A stretch of DNA of 64,000 bases from Spiroplasma endosymbiont of Lonchoptera lutea. GTDB lineage: Bacteria > Bacillota_I > Bacilli_A > Mycoplasmatales > Nriv7. Under the pieces are notes generated by a model. The model was not told the origin of the DNA. It ran no database searches and saw only the letters and a program-made list of their open reading frames with translations. Shown one piece after another: positions 43,107 through 55,780 of this stretch (position 1 is the stretch's first letter; each line of letters begins with the position of its first letter). A program made the position numbers and the translations under genes. Location: NCBI RefSeq assembly GCF_964019715.1, contig NZ_OZ026463.1, forward strand, positions 1,252,220 to 1,316,219, written 5' to 3'.

Positions 43107-43131
43107 AAAAAGGTAGCAACGCTACCTTTTT
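43107..43131. terminator. Bidirectional terminator between degV2 and the PTS gene
   Basis: An 11-bp stem with a 3-base loop (AAAAAGGTAGC-AAC-GCTACCTTTTT) lies between convergent genes. Confidence 0.88.
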
Positions 43132-43203
43132 TATTTACAGCACTAACAATAATCCCCTGTCACCTTATTTTAATGCTTTTAAAATAAAAACTATTTTCTA
43201 TTT

Positions 43204-44946
43204 TTAAAAATTAGTTGCCAACAACTCTTTTGATGCCTGAAGCAATTTTTCTAATTCATCAACAATAAATTGGGCATCATTGCTAACAATCAGTTGTAAA
43301 TCTTTGTCTGAAACCATTTTCGGATTAAGTTTATTATTAGCAATCCCTCTTACTTCAAATCTGACTTTATTTAATTGTTCAATTTTTCCAGCATCAACAT
43401 TTTTAACAACAATTCTCACCCTTGTGACACAATTACCAACACTAATAATATTATCTTTACCTAAAATATCCAAAATTTTTCTGGCTAATAACTGATAAGA
43501 AGACAGTGGTAAACTATTATCCAAATTTTCTATTTCACTAACAGTTTGCTCGCGACCTAATGTCTGATAATTAAACTTCTTAATCAAATAATTAAAAGAA
43601 AAGTAATAAGCGCCCCCGCTTAGAATACCAATTGGTAATATTCAAGCCGGATTTGCTAGCACTTGGGCAATACCAGACTCCCAAGTTATTTTAGCAATTT
43701 TCATTGATTGATAAAAACTTAAAACATAATCAATAAAACCAGCAGAAAACCCAAAACCAATCCGAATTCCTAAACCAACAGTAATTGCAGCAATAATCCC
43801 TGATAAGACAATATGAACAAAAAATAATATTGGGGCTGCATAAATAAAACTAAATTCTAACGGTTCAGTAATCCCCGTTAAAAATGAAACTGACGCCGCT
43901 CCAAGTAATAATGCCATAACTTTTTTTCTTTGCTCAGGATGAGCACATTTAATGATCGCCAAGGCAGCAGCTGGTAATCCAAACATCATAATGGGGAAAA
44001 ACCCACTTTGAAATAATCCGGCACCAACAACTAAATCATTACTAAGAAATGCAGGAATATCACCATTAATAACTGTTCCATTCTCTGAAGTAACAAAAGG
44101 GTGTTGTCAAAAAAAATAAATATTAAAAACACGCATTAAACCACTAGCATTTAATGCTCTATTAAACATTGTATAAACACTAGCAACCCCTCATTGAATA
44201 TGACGGGTTGAATTGTCAACTTTTTCAGGAATAATAGCTTGTCCAAAAGTTAAAAGTCCTAACTGAAGTCAAGGTCAAATTATTGCCACTAAAATAGCAA
44301 CTGGTAAAGAAACTAAAATAACAACTAATGGCACAAATCTTCTTCCCGAAAAAAATGACAAAGCAGTTGGCAACTTAATGGATTGAAAACGATTATAACA
44401 AGTAGCTGCTAATATACCAGCAATGATGCCACTCAGAACTCCCATATCAATAGAATAAATAACTTCATTGCCTTTAAGTTGATATAAAAGTTTTGATTTA
44501 TTTTCTAAGTTAACATCTAATAAAATTGTTGAATAAATAATTTTTGGTAATATCGTCATTAGACCAATTAATATTGTATAAGCAAAAAAACCAATAAGAG
44601 CTGCTTCACCACGATTATCTTTAGCAAAACCAAAAGCTATGCCAATAGCAAAAAGAACAGAAAGATTATCAAAAGCACTGCGACCAATAAGTTGCAATAC
44701 TGAACCAATATATCAAATAACACTGTTCTCAGTAATTCCAAAATCTTTAGCCATCATTAATCCGCCCACACGACTTAATATTGCCGCGATAGGTAAAATA
44801 GCAATCGGAAGCATTAATGATTTAGCAAGTTTTTGTAATCCTGAACTTGTTTTATTGCGAAAATGCTTTAAAGTATTTCTTGGTTGAAAATTACTTGATA
44901 GCAGTTTAAGTTTTTTAAAATTACTAAAAATATGTTTAAATTCCAT
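43204..44946 (-). CDS. PTS sugar transporter, EIIC-EIIB (glucose/GlcNAc family)
   Basis: The 580-aa frame carries an EIIC domain (LMLPIAILPIAAILSRVGG, SIDMGVLSGIIAG, LSFFSGRRFVPLV, GITEPLEFSFIYAAP) with about ten TM segments, then EIIB from residue ~480 with the phosphorylated cysteine Cys506 in GNCVTRVRI. No EIIA domain follows, so it must use EIIA from another protein. EIIC features point to glucose, GlcNAc or a related sugar; the exact sugar cannot be read. The RpiR-type gene 28 bp upstream suggests local control. UGA-Trp occurs throughout. Confidence 0.88.
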
Positions 44947-44974
44947 TTAAATTTAGTCCTACCTTTATTTTAAC

Positions 44975-45772
44975 TTATAACTTAAAATTAATTATTTTTG
45001 CATACAAGAAATCTAATAATTGCATTAATAATTGCAATCTAATTGAAAAAACACTTCATAATTGTTCTTCTTCAGATTTAATTACAAAATAGGATTTAAA
45101 ACTTTTAGCTAATTTTGTTTCTTTGCTAAAAATACCAATTGAGTAAGCTTTATCTTTTAATTCTTCAATTATTTCACCAATTAAATTATTTGTACCACTT
45201 AATGATAGGCAAATAACAACATCATCAGCAGTAACTAATGGCAAGTACGAATAAATAACATTAATATCATTCTCACAAATAACATTTTTATTTACTCATC
45301 TTAATCTTTGCGCGAAAGAAATAGCAGGATAATATGAAATTCCAAAACCAAAAATAAAGATTGTTTTTGCATCAATAATTTTTTTAACAATTAAATCATT
45401 ATCTTTATTAATAAAATCTAAATATAATCGATTATTATCCTCATCTCTTATTTTCACATATTCATTAAAAAAATAGGTAATATTACTTTTCAATTGCAAA
45501 TTAGTATTAACTTGTCGTCCTGAATTTTTAATTCTTTGATTAGCAACTTTTAATTGATACTTCAATTCCGTTCAACCACTTAGATTTAATTTTTGACAAA
45601 AGCGAATTATTGAACTAGAAGAAGTAAAACAAGCATCAGCAACACTTGTTGATGTTCATTCATCAATTTGTTCTAAGTTATTTAAAATAAATGTAGCAAT
45701 ACTGGCGTTAATAACATTGTCTTCATTAAATTTTATATGCTTTAATTTCTTAATAAAATCAAAATCTTCCAA
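44975..45772 (-). CDS. RpiR/MurR family sugar-responsive regulator
   Basis: The 265-aa frame has an N-terminal helix-turn-helix (TSTSVADACFTSSSSIIRFCQKLNL) and a C-terminal SIS domain (IFGFGISYYPAISFAQRL, VICLSLSGTNN, IGIFSKE). RpiR-type proteins sense a phosphosugar and control the adjacent transport genes; here the PTS gene follows. The start is TTG at 45772, set by GGAGGT five bases upstream; no ATG fits. Confidence 0.85.
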
Positions 45773-45970
45773 AATGACCTCCTTATTTCATTTATATTAT
45801 CTTCCTGATAATTTTGAATTATATCGCAAAAACATTTCATCAGATAAATTTAGGTAAACTTTCCAAAAAATGAAATATTCTTCATTAAAAATATAAAAAT
45901 AACCAGTTTGTAAGATAATACCAATAATGGTTATTTTTATATTGCTATCATCCTTAATAACTAATTTTAT

Positions 45971-46046
45971 TGGCAGGGGTAGCAGGATTTGAACCCACAA
46001 GCGCGCGGTTTTGAAGACCGCCGTTCTACCATTGAACTATACCCCT
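45971..46046 (-). tRNA. trnW: tRNA-Trp (anticodon UCA)
   Basis: The minus strand folds as a tRNA: acceptor AGGGGTA/TACCCCT, D arm with TTCAATGGTAGAA, anticodon stem GCGGT/ACCGC around CTTCAAA with TCA at 46012-46014, T arm GGGTTCGAATCC, discriminator G and encoded CCA. UCA reads UGA (and UGG by wobble), in line with UGA as Trp in all long genes here. The discriminator G is also what TrpRS expects. Confidence 0.93.
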
Positions 46047-46104
46047 ACAATAAATATATTCTATCAAAGTTATTAAAAATGACAAAGTAAATTATAAAGA
46101 AATT

Positions 46105-46587
46105 TTAAAGATTATTTATTACCTTCTTGTTTTTTTCCTGACAAGATATACAAATTCCATGTGCTTCTAATTTATAATGTACAGGTTTAAAATCAGCATT
46201 TTGTAATTTTTCTTCTAATTTTTTCAAATTATCTTGAAAATCTTGATCACTTAAATGCATATCTTCACTAAGATGAATAACCTTATGACAAGTTTCACAA
46301 ACTAAATGAACTAAGACAGGATTTGATAATTCAAAAACAATATCTCGGCCATTAAAAACATTAAGATAAATCAATTCTTCTTGCAAAAACAAATCTAAAG
46401 TATTATAAACTGACATGACATTAATATTCTTATGTTCATCATTTTCTTTTTTCAGTTCTCTAATAATGCCATTAATATTTAGATGTTGCTTCTTTAATAA
46501 TAATTTTAATATTGCTAATCTAATATTAGTTAAACGATGTCCTTTATTTTTTAATACTTGCGTTAATTTTTTATAATCTCATTTCAC
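46105..46587 (-). CDS. Fur family metal/peroxide regulator
   Basis: The 160-aa protein has the Fur N-terminal winged helix (KGHRLTNIRLAILKLL, then VMSVYNTLDLFLQEELI) and a C-terminal dimer domain with two cysteine pairs (C97/C100 CETC and C146/C149 CISC) forming the structural zinc site. Whether it senses Fe, Mn, Zn or peroxide cannot be told. The start is GTG at 46587, 16 bp after acpP, with AAAGGG upstream; it is needed to include the full helix-turn-helix. Confidence 0.82.
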
Positions 46588-46603
46588 AATTTTAACGCCC
46601 TTT

Positions 46604-46840
46604 TTAACTATTACTATTTACTACTTCTTCAATAATAATTATTAAATCCTGAACAGTATTAATATCACTTAACTTATTATCAGGAATCCGAAATTTATAT
46701 TCTTCTTCTGCTAAAATAATTAAATCCATTAATTCTAAAGAGTCCAAACCTAAATTACGGAAATTAGTTTCTAATGATATTTTTACTTTGATACCCTTTT
46801 TTTCTTTCAATAATTTAGCAATTTCAGCTAATCAATTCAT
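46604..46840 (-). CDS. acpP: Acyl carrier protein
   Basis: The 78-aa protein has GLDSLELMDL with Ser34 as the phosphopantetheine site and an acidic helix II/III as in ACPs. The ATG at 46840 has AGGAGGA upstream; two UGA-coded or nearby positions need the Mollicute code (W3). It carries acyl groups, perhaps for phospholipid acylation together with the DegV proteins. It lies between proS and the fur-like gene on the same strand. Confidence 0.88.
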
Positions 46841-46857
46841 TAAATTCTTCCTCCTAT

Positions 46858-48277
<1,420 letters not shown>

Positions 48278-48285
<8 letters not shown>

Positions 48286-48973
48286 TAACTTTTAACTCCT
48301 TTCCTTTAATTTCTTCAATAATGCCTTTATCACCATAAAATATTTTAATATCAATTTGTTGATGAGAAACATATTGTTGTAATCTTTTGTATATTTCTAT
48401 ATCTTTAATTAAAATTGCTCTAATAGCATTAACACTAATTGGTTCATTAATGATAACTCGTTGCAAATTATTATTAAACTCTCAATCTTTTTTAGTATTT
48501 TCATATAATTTCACTAAATCAATATAAAAAATTGCCACCGTAGTTAAATCAATCTTATTTTCTAAGCATCAACTTCAAAATTGATGACGACTACTAGTAG
48601 ATAATTCTAATTCAAGATGATCATCTTTTTCTAAATATGTTCAAACAATATACTTTTCATTTTCTTTAAGTTTCTTAGATTTTACCGGTTTAATTCCTTG
48701 CTCCAAAATATAAAAAATATTAGCAATGGAACTATAAAAATAAAAATGATCAACTTTTTGTAATAATAATTGCTTAATAATTCTTTTAGTAGCATTTCGT
48801 GTTCATCCAAAATGAATATCAACTTTATTAATTGTTTGAACGCTTTTTGAAAATAAATGTTTAAAAAAACCTCGTCTTTCTTTAACTTCCGGTTTTTTTT
48901 CTAAACTTACGGGAGAATCTTGTTTTTCTAACTGCTTAGCAATTTTTTTATTAATTTTTTTCGTTTTGTGCAT
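48278..48973 (-). CDS. Hypothetical protein (231 aa) upstream of proS
   Basis: ATG 48973 has GGAAAGG upstream. The frame has five UGA-Trp codons. The N-terminus is very basic (MHKTKKINKKIAKQ). Then comes DHFYFYSSIANIFYILEQGI and TVAIFYIDLVKLYE. The arrangement of an H-F-Y-x-S-I-x-N-I-x-x-I-L-x-x-G-I stretch recalls DarT-type ADP-ribosyltransferases (DUF4433), but the catalytic pattern is not clear and no DarG partner is near, so I leave it unnamed. The 8-bp overlap with proS indicates coupled translation. Confidence 0.55.
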
Positions 48974-48988
48974 TATTATTTTCCTTTC

Positions 48989-50509
48989 CTAAAATAAGGG
49001 GTCAAAAATTTTAACAATTGGCAAAATCATTATCCGATAAAATCAATTTTTTTTCTTTAGCGGTGATGTTGTTAAAAGAATACTTCTTTCAATATCTCAT
49101 AAATAATTCTTTTCTAGTTGCTTATTAGCATCACCATAAAGAATAACAATAGTTTGATGATCGTGATAAAGACTACGAAAATCTAAATTAGTTGATCCAA
49201 TAATGACTAAATTATCATCAATTAATGCTGTTTTTGAATGATTAAAAATATTACTCATTTCATAAATTTTTATCCCCGAATTAAATAATTCATCATAATA
49301 TGAACGACTAATATCAAGAATAAAAAATTTATCAGTTTTTCCTGGCATTAATAATCGTACATCAACACCTGACTTAGCAGCATTTTTTAATGCCGTTACA
49401 ATATCATCAGTTGGAATAAAATACGGCGTTGATAACCAAATACGACTTTTAGCACTAGAAATAACTTTAACATAAATATCCTTTTGAATCGTTTCATAAG
49501 TATTGGGACCATCATCAATAACCTGAACAATATTACTAGTTTTACCATCATATGGTTCATTTTTTAACAATTTCTTATCAAACACTAACGACTCGCCAGT
49601 TGTAAAATATCAATCCTGTAAAAATATTAATTCTAAACTACGAACAGCACTACCTTGCAAACGAACTTGACTATCGCGTCAAAAGCCATATTTAGAACTT
49701 AAATGACAATAAGCATCACCAACATTAATGCCTCCCGTATAACCAATCTTGCCATCAATAATAACATCTTTACGATGATTACGATAATTATTACGACCAC
49801 TAATAAAAGGTAAATTTATCGGTGAAAATCTTTTTAAATGAACACCAGCTCGCTTCAATTTCTGAATTGTATCATGATAAACCGTAAAAAAACTTCCAGC
49901 ATGATCATAAATTAAGCGAATATTAACACCTTGATAAGTTTTTTTAATTAATAACTGTGTCAAATATTTTAAAACTTCACCATCATCTAAAATAAAATAA
50001 TTAATATGAATATAATTTTCAGCACTTTCTAAGTCTTTAAATAACAACGAAAACTTTTCAATTCCATTAGTTATTAAATCAACTTTCGTATGTTTATATA
50101 GTGGTCTTTGTGATATATTAGTAGTCAAATGTAAAATACTTCGTTCTTCTTTAATTTGATTTTTTAAAAAGTTATTCGTATAATTAAAATCCTCTTTAGC
50201 ATAAAAATCTTGATATTTTTTTAAATAAAACTTTTGTGCTTTAGTATAACGATAAGTTCGGCCAAAAATAATAAAGATTATAATACCCACAATTGGTAAC
50301 GCATACACAGCAATAATTCAAGAAATTTTTGTTCGTGCTGGTCGGTTGGAAACAAAAATAATTAATGCTGTTAAAGTTCCAAATGAAATTGTTACGACAC
50401 CAATAATTCATAATCAATCAATATATTTAGCAATAATAAAAATACAAGTCACCAATAAAAGTACTAAAAGAACAAAAGTAATTGCTAAACGCATTTTTTT
50501 ATTTAACAT
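48989..50509 (-). CDS. cls: Cardiolipin synthase (phospholipase D family)
   Basis: The 506-aa protein has two N-terminal TM segments (residues ~8-26 and 30-52, plus a third ~65-82) and two HKD motifs: His245-Lys247-Asp252 (NHRKDVIID, then GKIGYTGG) and His424-Lys426-Asp431 (HSKTALIDD, then IIGSTNLD). It joins two phosphatidylglycerols to cardiolipin at the membrane. The frame includes UGA-Trp and ends FDPLF at TAG 48989. AAGGTGG lies about 10 bp before ATG 50509. It precedes the hypothetical gene and proS on the same strand. Confidence 0.93.
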
Positions 50510-50602
50510 TAATTTAATTCCACCTTATAAATAAAATATTGTTTTTTAAATATGTATTAATTTTATCTTAATATCACAAAAAAACAACTTTACAATAAGT
50601 AA

Positions 50603-50725
50603 GGTCGCGTTTAGTTTTCTTAGGTATTGCTTTGAAGAAGTAAAACAATCAGCTAATTATATTATTTAATTACTAAACTAACCCTGCCTTTCTTGTTATT
50701 GTCATTTTTATTCGTTACCATTTTA
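50603..50725 (+). repeat. Arm of a GGTCGCG inverted-repeat element
   Basis: It starts GGTCGCGTTTAGTTTTCTTAG, identical over 25 bases to the left end at 27930, then diverges. It runs 123 bp to an IS-A inserted at TTA. No right end is present on the far side of the IS pile-up. By target duplication (TTA), its continuation matches the flank at 14054. Confidence 0.6.
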
Positions 50726-51786
50726 CCTGAATTGTAAATATAAATGGGACAGTTTTTTAAAATAATTGTATTAAATCTATTGGTCTTTTATAAGATAATG
50801 ATTTTCTGGGTGTAGAATTAATTTGAAATGCTATAGAATTTAAGTCTTTTTGTTTATATGAAGATAAATCAGTAGATTTTGGTAAATATCTTCTTAAAAT
50901 ACCATTATTGTTCTCATTTAAACCTCTTTGACAAGGTTTTCCGTCATCTGCAAAATAAATTTTAACATTACAATTTTTTTCAATTAATTTTCATTTACTA
51001 AATTCTTTACCACGATCAAAAGTAATAGTTTTAATTGTTCCTGGTATTAATTTTGAAATAAATTTTATTATACTTTGTGTAATACTTTCTGCTTTATGAT
51101 TTTTAGTTTTCAAAGGAATTGTGGTTTTTGATCATATATCAGCTAAAGTAATAATAGAACTTTTATGATCTTTACCAACGATAGTATCTCCCTCTAAATG
51201 GCCAAATTCTTGTATATTTTTAATATTTGGAATGATTAAATTTCTTTCATGAATAGATTTACAATTATTAATTCTGCCCCTAGTTTCTTTTTGTTTATGA
51301 GGTTTATTTTTGCCTTTTCTCAATAAATTTTTTTCATCAAAACCCATTCGATTTGTTTTAAACATGTTATATAAAGTTTTTGTTGAAATATTTTTTATTT
51401 TATTTTTCTTTAAAAAATCAGCAATTATATCAAGAGCATAATTTTTAGTAATTAACAAATGATTGATAGTATTAATTTCTGTTAAAGTTAAAATTATTAA
51501 TTTTCTACCTGCATTTTGTTTATTTTTTTGAACTTGATTCAATATTTCTAATGGTAATAAGTTTTGATTTAATAATTTACAAACTCTGTGTACAGTTGAT
51601 TTACTATAATCAATTGCTTTTGCTATTTTACGAATAGAAAATCCATAACTTTTATATTCTTTTATTGCTATTATTGATTCAATAGTCAGATACTTATACA
51701 TTGTGCTAATTCCTTTCTTTTCTTAATTATAGAATTAACACAATTTGTTTTTTATATAAGTGTCCTTTTTAATTTTACATTTCAGG
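50726..51786 (-). mobile_element. IS-A copy (IS30 family), complete
   Basis: This 1061-bp element's left flank is the GGTCGCG-element arm ending TTA. Its right flank is the 3' part of another IS-A, starting AAAAATAAAAT. The two flanks do not make a target duplication together. Confidence 0.9.
50757..51701 (-). CDS. IS-A transposase (IS30 family)
   Basis: The 314-aa intact frame has the same motifs as the copy at 13024. One Ala-to-Asp change occurs just after the FAD motif (FADDGK instead of FADAGK). Confidence 0.9.
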
Positions 51787-52468
51787 AAAAATAAAATAAA
51801 AAATATTTCAACAAAAACTTTATATAACATGTTTAAAACAAATCGAATGGGTTTTGATGAAAAAAATTTATTGAGAAAAGGCAAAAATAAACCTCATAAA
51901 CAAAAAGAAACTAGGGGCAGAATTAATAATTGTAAATCTATTCATGAAAGAAATTTAATCATTCCAAATATTAAAAATATACAAGAATTTGGCCATTTAG
52001 AGGGAGATACTATCGTTGGTAAAGATCATAAAAGTTCTATTATTACTTTAGCTGATATATGATCAAAAACCACAATTCCTTTGAAAACTAAAAATCATAA
52101 AGCAGAAAGTATTACACAAAGTATAATAAAATTTATTTCAAAATTAATACCAGGAACAATTAAAACCATTACTTTTGATCGTGGTAAAGAATTTAGTAAA
52201 TGAAAATTAATTGAAAAAAATTGTAATGTTAAAATTTATTTTGCAGATGCCGGAAAACCTTGTCAAAGAGGTTTAAATGAGAACAATAATGGTATTTTAA
52301 GAAGATATTTACCAAAATCTACTGATTTATCTTCATATAAACAAAAAGACTTAAATTCTATAGCATTTCAAATTAATTCTACACCCAGAAAATCATTATC
52401 TTATAAAAGACCAATAGATTTAATACAATTATTTTAAAAAACTGTCCCATTTATATTTACAATTCAGG
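51787..52468 (+). mobile_element. IS-A 3' part (682 bp)
   Basis: It begins at IS-A position 380 and runs to the CAATTCAGG terminus. It holds the transposase C-terminal part (stop at 52435) without a start. It is the exact partner of 12611-12992. The right flank TTTCTTTAAAAA is, reversed, IS-A positions 371-382. Confidence 0.88.
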
Positions 52469-52480
52469 TTTCTTTAAAAA

Positions 52481-53557
52481 GCCAAATTGTAAAGTTAAGT
52501 GCAACTAAATTATTTTTCTAACCAAATATTCGATTGGCGAAAGATAATTTAGTATTTTTCTTGGTCTTTGGTTTAAAGACAATATAAATTTATGAACTGC
52601 ATTTTTAGTAGTGTTTGAAAAATTAAATTTTTTAGGAAATTTTTCTCTAATTAAACCATTAGTATTTTCATTAGTACCTCTTTGTCAAGGTGAATATGCA
52701 TCAGCAAAATAAATTTTAACATTACAATTTTTTTCAAGTTGTTGTCAATTAGCAAATTCTTTACCCCTATCAAATGTTATAGTCTTAACAAGATTATTTG
52801 GAAGAATTGATAAATAATGACTAATATTTTTGTTAATAACTTTAGTAGTTCTATTTTCAACTAATATTGCTAAAGTAAATCTTGATGTTCTTTCAACTAA
52901 AGTTATTAAACATGATTTACTTTTACCTCGTGATGATACTACAGTATCACCTTCTCAATGGCCAAGAGTTATGCGATTATTAACATTTCGTTCTTTAATG
53001 GATTTACCATTAAATTTACCCCGATTTTCTTGAGATTTTCGTTTCTTACCTTTTCTTCTTAAATTTTTACTAGTAACCTTTTCAAGTAATCCAGAATAAA
53101 TTCAATTGTAAATTGTTTTAAAACTAATAATTCATTCTTGATGAAAATTTTTAATTCTGCCATAAATTTGTTCAGGCGATCAACCTAATAATAATTTTTG
53201 TTGTACATATTTTACTAATTCTCTATTTTTAAATTTATGAAAATAAACATGTAATTGTTTTCTATTTTCTGCTTTATTTTGTGCAATTAATGAAAAATAA
53301 TGATTATTATCTTTATTTCTATTAACTTCTCGATTAATAGTACTAATACTTCGATTAAGATTTTTAGCTATTTCACTAATTTTTACTTTAAATTTCAATT
53401 GATTCTCAATATAAATTCTTTCATCTATGCCAAGATGTTTGTATCCCATATAAAAACTCCTTAAATTTACTTTTTCTAAAATAAACTTAGCATCATGAAA
53501 TTTTTATATGAAATCTTTTGCAATTTTATTTACTTGCACTTACAAGTATAATTCAGC
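52481..53557 (-). mobile_element. IS-B copy 3 (IS30 family), complete
   Basis: This 1077-bp element's left flank is a 12-bp IS-A piece; its right flank is ACAATTCAG and then unique DNA. There is no 4-bp duplication across it, unlike copies 1 and 2, which suggests that one flank was exchanged by recombination. Confidence 0.9.
52505..53449 (-). CDS. IS-B transposase (IS30 family)
   Basis: The 314-aa intact frame has the same helix-turn-helix and DDE motifs as the copy at 15155, apparently without changes. Confidence 0.9.
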
Positions 53558-53589
53558 ACAATTCAGAAAATATAAAAATTAAGTAGTCA

Positions 53590-53642
53590 ATGATTTTATT
53601 AAATTATGTCAATTTTTTTGTCAATTTTTTTAATAAAATCAT
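53590..53642. repeat. 14-bp inverted repeat with internal direct repeat
   Basis: ATGATTTTATTAAA and TTTAATAAAATCAT are perfect inverted copies flanking two direct repeats of GTCAATTTTTTT. It lies between IS-B and nrnA copy 2, in a very AT-rich stretch that also repeats TAAAATTATTTATTA. It could be a terminator or operator; no gene ends just before it now. Confidence 0.55.
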
Positions 53643-53778
53643 TCTTAAATTAATTTTATTAAAATATGTTAAAATTATTTATTAAAAATAATAAATTTAG
53701 TAAAATTATTTATTATTTTAAAATTAAGAGAATTTGTTATAAAATTACCTTAATAAGGAATTTTAGAAAGGTAAAAAT

Positions 53779-54720
53779 ATGAAAGATAAGATTTTGCAGT
53801 TAATTAAGGAACATAACCGAATTATATTGCTTCGTCATATTATTCCTGATGGTGATGCTTATGGTGTGCAGTTAGGTTTAAAAGAAATAATTAAAACTAA
53901 TTGACCTAATAAGATTGTCCTAGCAGCGGGAACGAATAGTGATTATTTAAACTTTATTGGGACTATGGATACAGTGCATGATGATGATTTTAAAGATAGT
54001 TTAGTTATTATTGGTGATTGTGGTAATTTAGCACGAGTTGATGATGACCGATATAAATTAGCAAAAACTATTATTAAGATTGACCATCATCCCAATGTTG
54101 AACCTTATGGTGATATTATTTGAGTTGATGAACAATTTGGTTCAGCTAGTGAAATGATTGCTTTATGAGTTAAGGAATGTAATTTAAAGGTATCATCATT
54201 AGCGGCAAGAATTATTTATCATGGAATGGTAACAGATAGTGGTCGTTTTCTTTATTCACGAACTAATGCCAGAACATTTAGTCTTGCTAGTTTTTTATTA
54301 ATAAAAGGGTTTGATTTAGATCAATTATATCGTGAAATGTATCAAGTTAGTGAAGAAGATTTAAAATTTATGAGTTTTGTTTATGAAAATTATCAAACTT
54401 CAACGAAAGGAGTTTTATATTTAGTATTTGATAACAAAACATTAAAGAAATTAGGCATTAATCATAATACTGTTGCTAGTAAGGTCAATCTATTAGCTAA
54501 TGTTAAAAATAAACCAATTTGAGTATTTTTTTGTGAGGATGAAAATCATAATATTCGTGTTGAACTACGATCAAATAAATTTTTTGTTAATACTGTTGCT
54601 AGCAAATATAATGGTGGTGGTCATAATTTTGCTGCGGGAGCACGAATTAATGATTTTAATGATGTTAAAAATATTATTAGTGATTTAGATGAAGTGATTA
54701 GTAGAGGAGAACCAAAATAA
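53779..54720 (+). CDS. nrnA: DHH/DHHA1 phosphoesterase, NrnA family (copy 2)
   Basis: The 313-aa protein has RHIIPDGDAYG, VIIGDCGN, IKIDHHP, HGMVTDSGRF and a C-terminal GGGHNFAAG. The function is as for the copy at 4072 (nanoRNA or pAp hydrolysis). The two are clearly paralogous but differ in most positions, so the duplication is old and not IS-driven. GAAAGG precedes the ATG; the stop is followed at once by the tsaE GTG start. Confidence 0.85.
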
Positions 54721-55203
54721 GTGGTGAATTTGCAGTTTATAACTCATAATGAGGCACAAACAGAAGCATTGGGAGCTATTATTGCTAAATATGCTAAGCC
54801 GGGTTTTATTTTGTTGCAAGGAGCATTGGCGGCTGGGAAAACAACATTTACAAGATATTTAGCAAATGCCTTGCAAATTTCAGCGGTAGTTAATTCGCCA
54901 ACATTTGTTATTATGAATGAGTATGTAATTCCAAAACAATCATTTAAATTAATTCATATGGATGCTTATCGTTTAAATAATGATGAAGATTTAGAAATGT
55001 ATGAAGAGGCATTTAATAATAATTTAAATATTATTGAATGATATGAAAATGTTTTACAAATTATTGATTTTAATAATGCGTTAATCTTACAATGGAAGAT
55101 AATTGATGATACTACCAGAGTAATTAATTTGAGTGGTAAGGGTCTTCTTGCAACGCAAGTAATTAAATTTTTACAGGACAATGATTTAAATGTTAAATGT
55201 TAA
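54721..55203 (+). CDS. tsaE: tRNA t6A modification ATPase TsaE
   Basis: The 160-aa protein has the TsaE P-loop GALAAGKTTFTR and SPTFVIMNEY (switch region), then LIHMDAYRL and IIEWYENV. It powers t6A transfer together with TsaB and TsaD. The start is GTG 54721, directly after the nrnA stop (a second GTG follows at 54724). AGAGGAG lies 12 bp upstream inside nrnA. The stop overlaps the next gene by 14 bases. Confidence 0.87.
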
Positions 55204-55765
55204 GGCAATTAGTTATTTAGCTCTTAGTGTAGCCTTACTACTATTATTTACTTTTACGCCATTTTTAGGTTATATTCAAATTAGTGTTATTAGTATTACT
55301 TTAGTTCCTTGTGTGGTAATGATTATTAGTATTATTTGAATTAAAATTTTAAAGTGGAACCCATTTATTGTTGGTGTTATCTCAGGATTGTTATTAGGAT
55401 TAAGTTCTTTTTTAGCATCATTTGTGATGGGCGGACCGTTGGCAGTAGTTTTTCAAAATCCATTATTTAGTATTGTACCAAGATTATTAGTTGGTATTGT
55501 TTCAGGAATTATATTACAATTTCTAGTATTGCGTTCTAAATTTCGTTATTGATTAACAATTATCATTTGATCATTTTTTGTTATTAGTACTAATTCTTTT
55601 ACAACTTTAGCAATGATTTATTTTTTAGGAGATGCATTTTTTCCTGACCTTAATGTGTTGCAATATATTAGTTGATTAGCATTAGCAACAAATTATTTAC
55701 CAGAACTTATGATTACAACTTTAATTATTTTACCAATTGTTAAGGTTATTAATAAAATAGGTTAG
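55190..55765 (+). CDS. ECF transporter S component, possibly pantothenate-specific
   Basis: The 191-aa protein has about six TM segments (residues ~8-25, 27-50, 55-82, 97-115, 120-140 and 160-185). A GVISGLLLGLSSFLASF stretch and a later RLLVGIVSGIILQF are typical of ECF S components. The gene overlaps tsaE by 14 bp and precedes coaX by 15 bp. Neighbourhood with pantothenate kinase suggests pantothenate uptake (PanT-like) with the shared EcfA/EcfT energy unit; the substrate is inference. Confidence 0.72.
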
Positions 55766-55780
55766 CAAAGGAGGATATTT

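Noticed and set aside
51760-52062. 100-aa ORF spanning an IS-A/IS-A junction
   Set aside because: It starts in the reversed terminus of one IS-A and runs into the truncated transposase of another; an artefact of the join.
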